From Cristatella mucedo (taxonomy: Eukaryota > Bryozoa > Phylactolaemata > Cristatellidae), in assembly GCA_009760855.2 (NCBI GenBank), contig WPIO01000416.1, positions 1 through 52,847 on the forward strand: a DNA stretch of 52,847 nt, read 5' to 3'. The translations under genes and the position numbers were made by a program. Below the pieces are notes generated by a model. It did no database searches and was not told where the DNA came from. It worked only from the letters and a program-made list of their open reading frames with translations. How positions within the stretch are numbered: position 1 is the stretch's first letter; every line of letters begins with the position of its first letter. Below, piece by piece: positions 41,675 through 52,132 of the stretch.

Positions 41675-44262
41675 AATGTATCTCCGTCTGTAACTCCACA
41701 AAGTCATAAAGACCATGTGGGTGTTACGCAGGAGAGTTTTGTATAGCACACTCACAGCCTAAGCGGCTTTCGTTACGCATTCGGTACCCAACAGACTTCG
41801 TCTCACGCAACAAAGAAAAAGTGGGAAGCATAGCAGAGTCAGGTGAGCAGTTGAGGTAGTGAGTAGCATAGAATTAGCAGCTCAGGACCGCTGAAAAGGA
41901 TGTGCCATATTCGGCAGTAGGAGAGTAGTTGTCGTTGAGTAAGAATTGTGGAAGCAAGTTCCACAGTCTAGGACCTGCAGAGCTAGAGCTTCTATCGCCA
42001 ACGGTCTTTGAGCGGAGGAATGGGATAGCTAATTCATTGTCCACACAGTACCTGAGGGCGCGAACAGGCTGAAACTGATGCAGCAGTTCAGCTAGGTATG
42101 AAGTAGCCAAGCCGTGGCAGGCCTTGTGGGTCAGCAAAAGAACTTTTCTCTGTACCCGTTGCTCAACCGGTCTCCATCCTAACTCTTTTAGCAAAAGAGA
42201 CACGTGCTCAAACCGCTAGGACTTGAAGACCAGCCTTGCAGCCATATTCATAGTCCACTGCAGTGGCCTAATAGCTTTGTTCGGCAGCCCAGCCATAAAG
42301 GGTATACAATAATCGAGCCGAGACAGAACTAAGGAACTAGTTAAATTTTTTACAAGCCACTGTGGGAGACAGCTCCTAATCTTGGATAGGGATCGGATGT
42401 GGTGGCTAGCTGGAGCAGCAGACTTCTGAATGAAGCTGTTAAAATTGAGGCAGCTGTCGAAAACGACACCTAAATTTCGAGCACGTGGTGATGGTCGCAC
42501 AATAGCATCATCTATTAGAAGAGCAAAGCCTTTAAATCAAGCCACACGCTTAGGGTGTCCTATTAGAAGCAGTTCGATTTTATCATCATTTAATTTCAGG
42601 AAGTATTCCGACATCCAGGATCAAATATCGGCAAGGCAAGCATTCAATTTTTAAGTTGCTGCAGCAGATTCCGATGGTTTAAATGACAAATGCAAATGAG
42701 TATCGTCTGCATAGAAGCGATATCCTATTCTAATGGCCTGAGTCACTTTTCCCAGAGGTTGTATATAAATGGAGAACAGCACGGGACCGAGTACAGACCC
42801 TTGACGTCTCCACAGGTGACCCTTCTCTTGTGTGAGACTAGACCCCCACACGACAGGGATTGACCACGACCAGACAAGTATGATTTAAACCACGCCAGTG
42901 CTTCGTCTGCCAGATCGATCGTTGTTCTCAATCGTTCAAGCAGAACTCCGTGATCAATGGTGTCGAAGGCAGCAGACAGATCTAGCAGAGCTAGGGCAGT
43001 GACATTCCCGTCGTCGTTGCCATGTAGAATTTCATTGTTAACACGGAGGAGAACGGTTTCAGTGGAGTGCTGCCTCTTGAACCCTGATTAAAATGTTTCT
43101 GACGTTCCATTATTTTCAATATGTTCAACTGGCTGCTTAGCAACAAGTTTTTCAAGAATCTTTGATAAGAACTAAGAAGGCAAACTGGACGATAGTTTGC
43201 TAGGATTCCTGTGTCTAATCCAGGCTTTTTAAGAATAGGTCTTACGATTGCCGATTTGAAGGACTTAGGGACGACTCCTTTTCCAAAAGAAGCATTAAAA
43301 ATCTTGGTTATGACAGGGCTAAGTTGGTCTGCAAGTGAAGACCACAGAGATGAAGGTATAGGGTCTTCAGGAGATGAGCTCTTTCTGCTAGACCTTATTA
43401 AGGCAGCCACATCACAGGCAGAAACATCGGAGAACCTTTTAAGGAAGGTCACAGGTTGAGGAACGGCGATTGCTTTGGTCGGAGGGGGCTTAATGGAGGC
43501 CCGAATGTGCGCAATTTTTTCAGTAAAGAAGGCTGCAAACTTTTCGGCTGAGTCCTTAATATCTGGGGAATCAGACCTAACAGCATTGGCTAGTCAATGG
43601 TTTACTGTCTTGTAAACCTGTTTAGTGTCCGATTGGCAGGAATTCAGCTTTTTAATGAAAAAAGAAGCTCCGGTTTTTTAAGCTTTCGGATGTAAACTCG
43701 GAGGAAGTCTTTGTAATTGGCTAGACCTGCATGAGACCCCAGTTTATTGAAACGGCGTTCAAGCCTGTGCTTAACCCGACGCATCTTTTTTTTTGTAAAT
43801 TGATAGGAATCTGCGAAACTTCAAACACGGATAAAGCGAACAGGAGCATGCTTGTCAAGAGCACTCCTGAGTGTTATGTTCATAGCATCAGTGAGGGTAT
43901 CGAGGCCGCCGGTCGGATCTGAATACAGATCAAGAAGACCTGCATCACAAACAGATTTAAAAAACTTGTCCATGTCAATGCTATGTAAGTTACATAGTTT
44001 GACAAATTCGGCATTGCCCTGTACGTGCGAGGGAGCAGGAATAGTAAAAGAGACCGAACAATGATCTGAGAGGGTCAGTGGGAACACCTCAAGGTCCGTG
44101 AGGAAGACATCCTTAGTGATCATGAGATCTAGAATGTGGCCACCGATGTAGGTGCTATGATTAACGCGTTGGGCCAAACCAAAATTCTCCAGACAGTCAA
44201 GATATGAGCCGACCTGGCTTTTGTTAGGGTTGTCAACGTGAATATGGAAGTCTCCTACAGAG
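41675..44262 (-). mobile_element. LINE-B, most complete copy (endonuclease to 3' end)
   Basis: On the minus strand from its 5' side: an APE-type endonuclease portion (43821-44262: VGDFHIHVDNPNKSQVG, YIGGHILDLMI, LSDHCSVSFT, LRSALDKHAPV). Next comes a linker with frameshifts, then the RT N-terminal part (42991-43452: SSPEDPIPSSLWSSLADQL, ANYRPVCLLSSY). It continues with DIDHGVLLERL-type motif A near 42940 and YRFYADDTHLHLSF at about 42670-42730. The C-terminal part (42216-42500, 41874-42203: RKVLLLTHKACHGLATSYLAE) and the 3' UTR (GACTTTGTGGAGTTACAGACG in complement) follow. Several frameshifts make it dead. At the endonuclease GDF motif it joins LINE-A sequence. Confidence 0.85.
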
Positions 44263-44610
44263 TCTAGAGGACTACTTTTCTTCTTTGATAAAGATATTAA
44301 CTTCAATATGAGATCACTAGCAGCCTTCTTGAATATAAACATAAGGTGCTGCGCTGAATTGAGGGCATAATTCCAAGGGGGGGGGGTGCTGCTACATTAG
44401 GGGTGGGCTTCAAGATTTTGTCTTTTTTGTTGACAAAGAAGCTGGAGAAGAGGTCAGCTAAATCATCACAATGATCCCTAGCTGAGGAGGTAACCTGGCA
44501 GCAATTAAGGAAATGGTTCATCGCAGACATCAGCATTTTGGGATTCCGCATCTGTGATTCAACAATGGGTTTATCGAAGCTAGACTTGGCTTTTAACTAG
44601 GATTGATTGG
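44263..44610 (-). mobile_element. LINE-A fragment fused to the 5' end of LINE-B
   Basis: The minus strand reads QMRNPKMLMSAMNHFLN, DDLADLFSSFFVNKKDKI, then after a frameshift near a G/C homopolymer AASDLILKLISLSKKKSSPLD. These match the LINE-A segment QMHNPKMLMSTINHLLN, DDLADRFSRFFVQKIDKI and TRDLVLNFVSQSKKTISPLD at 50080-50390. LINE-A identity stops after SPLD, and the next residues are the LINE-B endonuclease. Confidence 0.8.
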
Positions 44611-45240
44611 TATGGTATGGGATTATGTTTTAGCTCTCAGTTTTGTGCCCCTACACAGGGTGCGAGGAGTCATCTTTCGTAATGTTCGCTTGCCATCCTC
44701 TTACATTATTTTGTCGATCGATTTTTGGTAGCACGGCATCGATGTTCTGCAGCAGTTACATAGTTTTCAGAAACCGAATATAACTCTGGCTTTGATTATT
44801 ACTATGGCTTCGAGGCAATCGAGATATCCCAGCGAGGTAAGCAGAACCACAACTCCGACTTGAACCCAGAAGAACATCTGAGGGACGAAATCTACAGTGC
44901 TTTAACATCCGACGATCTCCATCGCGTGAAAGCTGATGAGTTCTATGGGTTATTGAAGGACCACTAGGCTACAATTCCTCTACACAAAATGTTGGAAGCT
45001 GGTAGAGTCAACTTCAAGGCACTTAGATGAAGCTATATGCAATTAACTATTATATTTATCTTAGCCTTTCTGCATTAAACCCTGCTAAAGAGTTAAATCA
45101 AATCAAAGTGTTGGGTTTTTTCAGTTGAATAGTGAGCTGGTAGTAAGTGCACGAAAGCCTTCGGATGGCTGTGTCAGTCATATCGTTTTCACTTGTAAGC
45201 TCCATCTTCAGTTGACTGATGTAACGTAACCTATCGACAA
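44611..45240 (+). other. Unique stretch holding a Tc1-like transposase scrap
   Basis: Apart from the 44842-44967 frame, nothing was recognised in this 0.6 kb. Confidence 0.4.
44842..44967 (+). pseudogene. Tc1/mariner-like transposase C-terminal scrap
   Basis: The 41-codon frame begins QNHNSDLNPEEHLRDEIYSAL and ends at TAG. It resembles the block around the last catalytic acidic residue of Tc1/mariner transposases (SPDLNPIEHLWDEL type). Upstream DDE motifs and terminal repeats were not found, so this is a remnant only. Confidence 0.5.
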
Positions 45241-45830
45241 GGCACGTGGTTTGGAAGGGAAGTCTGGAGTCGGAATCTGGCTTAGGTCATGACTTCCACC
45301 AACATTGCCTTAAAATATCAGGCTTGTTGCTGTTATGTCACATATTCTCAGCTTGTGATTCTCAGATCTACTGCCCTACCAAGCTAAACTTCGTCCTTCC
45401 GGCTTTTAGGAATTTAACTGTCTACCTATAATTTCTAAAATCTCAAATCTTTCGGAGACCATGCATTTAGTGGGTACGCTCTCAAAGCCTGGGCCTCACT
45501 CTCGATTTGCATCACGATGTCCCCTTGACGACATTTAAAAAGAAATTAAAAACGCACCTATTTAGCGCAGCATTTAGGGGTTCCCTGTGATTCTTCCTTT
45601 ACGTGCTTATGCGTGCTGACACTGTGCATGCTGCCACTAACCACATTTATATGCTGATCCTGTGCAGGTCACCCCTAACCACGTTAATATTATTTTTTCT
45701 CGAGCATTCTATTACTAACCATTGGTTCGGGTTTCCTTTGTAGAACAGGGTAAAGCACCTAAAAAGAGATTGAGTTCTCTGAGGGTGCTTCATCAAGTGT
45801 GCTAATAATAATATTTTTATTATTATTTCA
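45240..45830 (+). mobile_element. LINE-A 3' part
   Basis: CCCTACCAAGCTAAACTTCGT, CTTTTAGGAATTTAACTGTC, CACCTATTTAGCGCAGCATT, 3' UTR, and tail GAGATTGAGTTCTCTGAGGG with an AT-rich end. Confidence 0.8.
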
Positions 45831-45934
45831 GCTAGTTATTAGTGTCCTGGATACAAATTAAGTTTTTTAGGTTGAGGTGGAGACTATGTAACAATAATTT
45901 ATTCTTGTTTCTATAAGTATTTAGAAACGTCATT

Positions 45935-46115
45935 ATCGCTAGAGAGAGAAAGGGAGAGGGAGGTAGACACGCAGTCACGCGTGTCTGCACACACACACAC
46001 ACGCACATACACACACACACACACACGCGCACACGCACACACACACGTAGGCAGTCACTAGGGCATACGCACACACACCGAGGGGGAGAGAGAGCAAAGA
46101 AGAGTGAGAGAGATT
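45935..46115. repeat. GA-rich and CA microsatellites
   Basis: AGAGAGAGAAAGGGAGAGGG at about 45941, imperfect (CA)n runs at about 45988-46078 with CG interruptions, then another GA-rich run (46080-46140). Short frames reported here are low-complexity artefacts. Confidence 0.9.
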
Positions 46116-46739
46116 AATTCGAGAAAGAGAAAGCCTGCTAATTGCACCAGGTATGCACACATCTGCGTTCATGTAAACTAACATTGTTCCTGAGCTGACG
46201 ATTCTTGCTTTGGTGCATGCGATAGTTAGTGCAAGCTAACTTGAGAGCTGGCGTTCGTCGACACCGCTATTAGCATATGGCCCACTGTAAACGATTCTTC
46301 CATGGAAGATTTTGAAGCTAGGCAGCTGAACACTGTGGCTAGTGGGCTGTAATTGCCACTGGAAGAGCCACCTGCAAGTGCTAGTTTCAAGAGGTGCCAT
46401 CAGTTGCTCCTAGGTGCCCCTGAGTAACCGAGCATTCTCTTGTTGCATCCAAAATTTAGCATATTAACATGTTAGAGCACCCTTCTTCTAACGAACGTCC
46501 AAGCTGGGTAATTAAGTGTTATCTTCGACAGATAATTAACAATTGTTTAAAAAATAGCCGTCTTTTCGGATATTTGTTGACGAGCAATATATACCGATCT
46601 CAAACGCAGCTGCTCGTTTCAGAACCTGGTTTTTATGCGCTTTGGAATTTGCTTTGCTGCACTACTGCATTGCCACGTCGCTAATGAATGCCAGCATTGT
46701 TAAGTGTCGTAGAAGACATCACGAACTTGCAGCTGTTTG
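46116..46739. other. No recognised feature
   Basis: Upstream flank of block Q2. A 71-codon frame (46469-46684, +) has no motif and no counterpart in Q1. Confidence 0.3.
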
Positions 46740-47720
46740 TTCAAGCCCCATGCACAGTAAGACGTCATAGTTTCAACTGTTAGCTGTCAAAATCAACCCT
46801 TTAATTGGTTTCAGAAGTACATTATCTTGTTAATTTTTAGATGGCTTGAAAAGAACGCCTTAAAAGACATGCATAGGTATACCTCACCGGATGCTATGGG
46901 TGTCTGTCTTCATGCCATCTCTTAGTTTGCCTGAGCACTTTACTGATTGGCTGATCGGACTCAAACTTGAGGCTTTCATTGAAAATAAATGATTACTTAA
47001 ATATCGTGTCTAAAATACACGGTGTATTCGCAAAGGATTGCAAAAGCAACATTGCAACGGATATGCAGCCCAATAAAAAGCTTGAAGTGTCATTAACATC
47101 TTAATTAGAACTGAAAACTCCCAGAGACCGAGTTGCCTGTAGTACCAACTCAGAAAGATGTACTTGCAGTGAGTTAGGTTAACGTATCTCCGAAATGAGC
47201 ATGAAAATTATATATGAAAAATAAAGTATGTGAGAAATAACCTTACCCAAAGTTGCAAGCAATTCGAAGTGCATCTTACTATGTCATGCATGTGCAATAT
47301 TATTTTATTTCCAGTGAATCATCAATCCATGAGGTGCTGCTAGATCTAACTATTTATTAATCTCGACTCGTTACAGCCATTTCCTAATTTCGGAAAACAC
47401 CAGAAAATGGGCTGTCTTTCTAGTGTTTACTATGACATGCAGTGAACGCTGGACTTTTCTCCATGCCTTTACATTGTCAGGTACTGGACTTTAGCATGCC
47501 TTATTTTGTTTAGTTATAAGTCATTGGATTTCCATGTCTCACATAACTGGTAGACATAAGATTATATTTCTAGTGTTTATCGGTAATAACAGCTACGTTA
47601 GTGTAAATTGTAGGCTAGTGATGCTTATATGGCTACCGTAGTGCTCTGTTGAGATTCTAACGCAGAAATGTGCAAGGGACACTGGTAGGGATTTGTAGAT
47701 CAATACTAATACGAGGATCT
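46740..47720 (+). repeat. Duplicated block Q, copy 2 (upstream of the intact Ig exon)
   Basis: Aligns to 12230-13440 (TCTTGTTAATTTTTAG, GGACTCAAACTTGAGG, CTCGACTCGTTACAG, GCTGTCTTTCTAGTG, TCAGGTACTGGACTTTA, ATCAATACTAATAC). It lacks the SINE-2 of Q1. It contains the counterpart of the 29-residue candidate exon at about 47397-47483, still open but with a damaged proximal acceptor. Confidence 0.75.
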
Positions 47721-48740
47721 CATCAGTGGTCAGTTATTGTAAGCGGATCATCTTTTGTGATCAAGGAACTAATTCTAAAACGGTTAGAAAATGTGTCGAA
47801 GTATTTCTTCCTTCGTAGTGGCATAATAGCTTTCTTTGGTAGCCCAGCCAAAAGGGAATTACAATTAGAGTAAGTTGCTCGTAAAATGTCAATTATTTTG
47901 TGATAAAATGAGTGTAAGTCGCGACACGCAAATTTAATTGAAATTTAAATAATTGACCCTTCAAATATATTTAAGAAACGGTTCGACAGATGATCAATGC
48001 AACGGTACTCATTTCTGAACTATAATTACGGTTCGAGGGACTAAAGATCGACTGCAGGTTCAGCACTCCAACCTATCAAGCCATCGAGAGTACTATTTCA
48101 TACGGCCATCGGCACTGGGTGCTTATACACCGTCTTTATGTAGCCATTTAGTAGCTCCAGCAGAATCACGGTGCTTCGATCACTCTTCCTGTACAGCACG
48201 TGTAAATGGTCAATGAGGAGATTAAGTTCTATATTGGTACCATGCCAACTTATTATTAGCAGTGTGAAAAATTATTAGACTGCTACTAGCAAATTTTAAG
48301 GAAAAGTACAACCGTAACTCCTGCTTTGATCAGTATTTATGGAGCATATTCACTATCTGGTTTGATGCGTCCATGGTAGTAGTAGAAGCCCGCACGGGTG
48401 ATCAGCCACCCATGCCCACAAAATTTGAGAAGAGCTGGTATCCCGATGTATATTCTGAATAGATAAGGTTTCTAGCGACTGCACATAGTCATCCGTGTAA
48501 ATGCCATAAGCAGGAGCTGAATAGGCATTTTATGGCGCATGAATTCTTCTTGAGTTTTCTATTGTTGTGCTACTTCGAATATGCATTTAATGTGCTTTAA
48601 ATCTTTTATTTGCACTGCTACACAGGTGAATTAATCGCTGCCTATATATCCTCGTTGAATTCATCTTGAGGGTAGTTGCATTACCCAAAAGTGATGGCGA
48701 TGCATTTCGTTTGACTAAATTTATTAGATCCGTATTTTAG
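47721..48740. other. About 1 kb of intron-like sequence before the Ig exon
   Basis: One LINE-B scrap (about 47815-47880, minus: TTTGGTAGCCCAGCCAAAAGG). Otherwise nothing was recognised. Confidence 0.4.
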
Positions 48741-48804
48741 CCAAATGCACTCGGCCTTTCTCCAAGCGACGAGCAAGAGCTCGTGCGTGTATCTGCGGTT
48801 TCAG

Positions 48805-49161
48805 GAGACGTCCGGTTAACTATGGATAAGAATCCTGCATATGTTGGAGAAGAGGTGAAGCTCACGTGCCACGTTCCAGCTGGGCCACCCATCAATTGGG
48901 TAACGATTCGCGGTAATTCAAGTCTGAAAACAGATTATGTGACGTGTTACAATGACGGATATACCATAAGTGGTGGCGTACTTGGAGCCGCAACATTTAC
49001 ATCTTGCCAAGCTAATTTGATAAGTGGAGCCTATACGGTACCTGTCTTTGCTAGAAAGTCAATGGAACAGTACTACACGTGCCAGGTATATTATAAAAGC
49101 TCTTTAGAATCAGCCATTGGTGTCGTCACTGCTACACAGTCTCAGCGTCTACGAGTAATTG
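48805..49161 (+). CDS. Ig-like (V/I-set type) domain exon, unit 3 receptor-like gene
   Basis: 357-bp exon, acceptor GCGGTTTCAG, donor GTAAGT, phase 1 at both ends; 119 residues forming one Ig fold. Numbered from the first full frame residue: B-strand Cys22 in VKLTCHV, Trp32 in INWVTI, F-strand YYTCQVYY with Cys93, and a C-terminal G strand QRLRVIG. An extra Cys pair, 48 (DYVTCYNDG) and 68 (FTSCQAN), could form a second disulfide. An alternative acceptor (GTATTTTAG at 48732-48740) would add 21 residues in frame (PNALGLSPSDEQELVRVSAV). The Q1-linked pseudo-exon aligns only from TCAG on, which favours 48805. Role by analogy: an extracellular recognition or adhesion domain of a type I membrane protein. 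The rest of this gene lies outside the window. Confidence 0.8.
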
Positions 49162-49549
49162 GTAAGTAATATAGCCAGCATACTTACTGCCTGCTACGTC
49201 ACGAATAATTCTGTGTTGGCTGGAACTGCAAAACAGTGATAATAATAATAGGTCCAATAATTTCTTACAGAACTCAATATGTCTTCTAGAACATTGGACT
49301 AAAGTGAAAGAATTGTAGCAGACGATGGCTAGAAAGGGATCATGCTGAAAAGACTGTGCTAAAGCACTAGTCTTTTCAGCATGAATCTAACTGAATAAGG
49401 ACATTTATTAGTCAGGCGAATCAACCTCAAGTATTGCACCTGCAACCTTCAAACAGCTACTGTTTGGCCAGTCATTGAGTAATATGTATAACAGTGATGA
49501 TTACGTTCGTAATATATTTGAGCAACTCGAGCAACTTCCACGCCATTCA
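49162..49549 (+). other. Intron after the Ig exon
   Basis: Starts with the donor GTAAGT. It contains an 18-bp inverted pair, TCATGCTGAAAAGACT/AGTCTTTTCAGCATGA (about 49340-49384), an evident hairpin around TGTGCTAAAGCACT. No coding was recognised. Confidence 0.5.
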
Positions 49550-49923
49550 AACATCCCTTTCATAGACACTAGAACAGGTCGTGGCAGACCAGCTGAACTT
49601 AGATATGTAAAATTAAAACCTTGCTAGAAATTTCCAGTCTGTTTTTAAATCGAATTATGCAACAGAGAGTCAGCATTGCTTCGGGTGAAAACCGACCTAC
49701 TTATTAATGCAGAATTAGGTAGAGTCTCTCTGCTTGTTGCTCGATCTTTAGGCAGCTTTTAATGTTATCGATCGCAGAGTATTTATCGAGCACGTCTAAT
49801 TTTTCCAATGCAGCAGTTATTCATCGATACAATGGTTGCAGCAATATGTCAGTGAGAGACTAAAGATTATTGATGTGAATGGACCAAGATCTTCCTGCAC
49901 ACTAATGAAGAATGAGGTTTACC
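49550..49923 (+). mobile_element. Old LINE-A, left half (block R copy 2)
   Basis: GACACTAGAACAGGTCGTGGC, TTTCCAGTCTGTTTTTAAATC, GACCTACTTATTAATGCAG and GACTAAAGATTATTGATGTGA follow the RT of LINE-A with many indels. It continues at 52133 after a nested younger LINE-A and matches 2050-2230. Confidence 0.8.
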
Positions 49924-52132
49924 ACAGACATTAAACTAGCCAATTCTACTAGACGAAAGCTTGAAAAGGCATACAAAAGATCCGGACTAACTGTCCATCG
50001 ACAGGCATATGAAGACTACTGTAGGTCGTACCAATCGATCCTAGCAAAGGCCAAGTCTAGCTTCCATAGAAACATTGTTGAATCACAGATGCACAATCCA
50101 AAAATGCTGATGTCGACAATAAACCATCTCCTCAACCGTTCCCAGGTTAGCTCCTTACCTGATTATCCTTGAGATGATCTAGCCGATCGCTTCTCTCGAT
50201 TCTTTGTGCAGAAGATAGACAAGATCAGGGAATCCATCTCTGCGATGACAACCTTCCCACTAGAATGCTGTTCCTCGGTTCCTGGCTGCGCCTCAATGTC
50301 TGCATATAAGCAGGTCACTAGGGATCTAGTCCTAAATTTCGTATCTCAATCAAAGAAGACAATAAGTCCTCTGGACCCTATTCCCACTGTTCTGCTCCTA
50401 CGCTGCATTGATCTGCTGCTGCCATGCATAACCAACATCTTTAATATGTCATTAGCCTCAGGTAAGGTCCCAGCACCTTTCAAAAAAGCTGTAGTCAAGC
50501 CACTTCTCAAGAAAGCTACACTAGACCAAGAGAACTTAAGCAACTACCGCCCAGTTTCCCTTCTACCATTCCTATCAAAGACACTGGAACGGGTCGTGGC
50601 AGACCAGCTGAACTCGTATATCGAAACCTCACACCTTGTTAGTAAGTTCCAGTCTGGCTTTAGAGCTAATCACTCCACAGAGTCAGCATTGCTTCGGGTA
50701 TACAACAACCTGCTTAGGAATGCAGACATGGGTAGAGTGTCTCTTCTTGTTTTGCTCGATATTTCGGCAGCTTTTGATACCATCGATCACAAAGTACTTC
50801 TAGAGCGAATCTCATCTCGCCTGGGCATCACTGGCACTGCTCTGCGGTGGTTCAGGTCCTATCTCAGTGGGAGACTCCAGAGTATTGACGTGAATGGACA
50901 AAGATCATCTGAAGTACCTCTAAAATATGGAGTACCTCAGGGCTCTGTGCTAGGTCCGGTCCTTTTCACGGTTTATACTCTCCCTCTTGCTGATGTGATT
51001 GCCAAGCACAATCTAGGCTTTCACTTCTATGTAGATGACACTCAGTTGTACCTTTGCTTTGATCCCTCCCAGCCTTCGAGCACCTCGAATTCTCTCAACT
51101 CACTTGCTGCATGCATTGATGACATCCGATCATGGATGGCAGCAAATTTTCTAAAACTAAACGATGATAAAACTGACTTACTAGTTATGGGCAAACCCAG
51201 TGCGATTCACAAATTGAACAGGCTGACGCTCAAAATTGGCTCTGCCAGCATATCTCCAGTTGAATTAGCTCGAAGTCTAGGTGTCATATTCAAAAGCGAC
51301 CTCTCGTTAGACGACCACATCAGCTCCACAGTCAAATCTGCCTATTTTCAGCTTCATAACATTGCTAAAATTAGGGCTTGTTTAGATAAGGATACCACGT
51401 CCAAGTTGGTCCATCCATTCGTGACATCCCGTCTCGACTTCTGCAACTCACTGCTTACTGGCCTACCAGCATGTGCGATCAGGCGATTGCAGCTGGTGCA
51501 AAACTCTGCAGCTAGGCTTGTCTGTCGTGAGCGTCGCAGTTGCCACATTACTCCACTTCTCGCCGACCTGCACTGGCTACCAGTGAGGCAACGGATTGAC
51601 TTCAAGGTTTTGTCGCTCACTTTTAGGTCTCTTCATTCTATGGCTCCAGCCTATCTTTCAGATATACTACCCCATCAGGCCAAGCATCGTACCACTCGCT
51701 TTTCGGAACCCAACAGTCTGGAAATACCTCGTACAAACCTTAAATCCTTTGGAGACCGTGCATTTAGCTCGTATGCTCCCAAAGCCTGGAACTTCCTCCC
51801 GACCTGCATCAGAACATCACCCGACCTGACCACATTTAAAAGAAACTTAAAAACACACCTATTTAGGACAGCATTTAGTTGGTCCCTGTGATTCGTCCTT
51901 GATGTGCTTATGCGTGCTGACAGTGTGCATGCTGCCACTAACCGCATTTGCATGCTGACCCTGTGCGTGTCACCCCTAACAATATTATTCACTTTGTTTG
52001 TTTTTCAAGCATGATTTTACTAACTATTCTATTGCATATCACTTTGCAGCAATCGTAAAGCGCCTAGAAAGAGATTAAGTTCTCTGAGGGCGCTTTATCA
52101 AGTGCAATATTATTATTGTTATTATTATTACT
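49924..52132 (+). mobile_element. Young, 5'-truncated LINE-A (CR1/L2 type)
   Basis: Best-preserved transposon of the window: linker, full RT, C-terminal domain, 3' UTR, tail (GAGATTAAGTTCTCTGAGGG) and an ATT microsatellite. The endonuclease part is missing (5' truncation). The likely flanks are TTTACC on the left and ATTACT on the right, so a short TTAC target duplication is possible. It sits inside an older copy of the same family. Confidence 0.9.
50206..51891 (+). CDS. LINE-A ORF2-like reverse transcriptase (partial)
   Basis: 561-codon open frame. RT landmarks by residue: NYRPVSLLP (113-121), QSGFRANHSTESALL (149-163), motif A DISAAFDTIDH (185-195) with catalytic Asp, motif B GVPQGSVLGPVLF (242-254), and motif C FHFYVDDTQLY (272-282) with YVDD where YADD is commoner. 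The C-terminal region ends THLFRTAFSWSL, typical of CR1/L2 elements. The same frame runs upstream to 49912 but is cut by one TGA at 50170-50172 (in YP*DDLADRF). With the endonuclease lost as well, it is not autonomous, although the RT residues look intact. Function in the family: target-primed reverse transcription of element RNA. Confidence 0.9.
   Translation: MQKIDKIRESISAMTTFPLECCSSVPGCASMSAYKQVTRDLVLNFVSQSKKTISPLDPIPTVLLLRCIDLLLPCITNIFNMSLASGKVPAPFKKAVVKPLLKKATLDQENLSNYRPVSLLPFLSKTLERVVADQLNSYIETSHLVSKFQSGFRANHSTESALLRVYNNLLRNADMGRVSLLVLLDISAAFDTIDHKVLLERISSRLGITGTALRWFRSYLSGRLQSIDVNGQRSSEVPLKYGVPQGSVLGPVLFTVYTLPLADVIAKHNLGFHFYVDDTQLYLCFDPSQPSSTSNSLNSLAACIDDIRSWMAANFLKLNDDKTDLLVMGKPSAIHKLNRLTLKIGSASISPVELARSLGVIFKSDLSLDDHISSTVKSAYFQLHNIAKIRACLDKDTTSKLVHPFVTSRLDFCNSLLTGLPACAIRRLQLVQNSAARLVCRERRSCHITPLLADLHWLPVRQRIDFKVLSLTFRSLHSMAPAYLSDILPHQAKHRTTRFSEPNSLEIPRTNLKSFGDRAFSSYAPKAWNFLPTCIRTSPDLTTFKRNLKTHLFRTAFSWSL

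Noticed and set aside
45832-46184. Val/Cys-rich open frames
   Set aside because: They are translations of the CA and GA microsatellites.
51354-51620. Minus-strand frames inside LINE-A copies
   Set aside because: The recurring antisense frame (SARSGVMWQLRRSRQTS) is the complement of the conserved LINE-A C-terminal coding region, so it is a shadow and not a gene.
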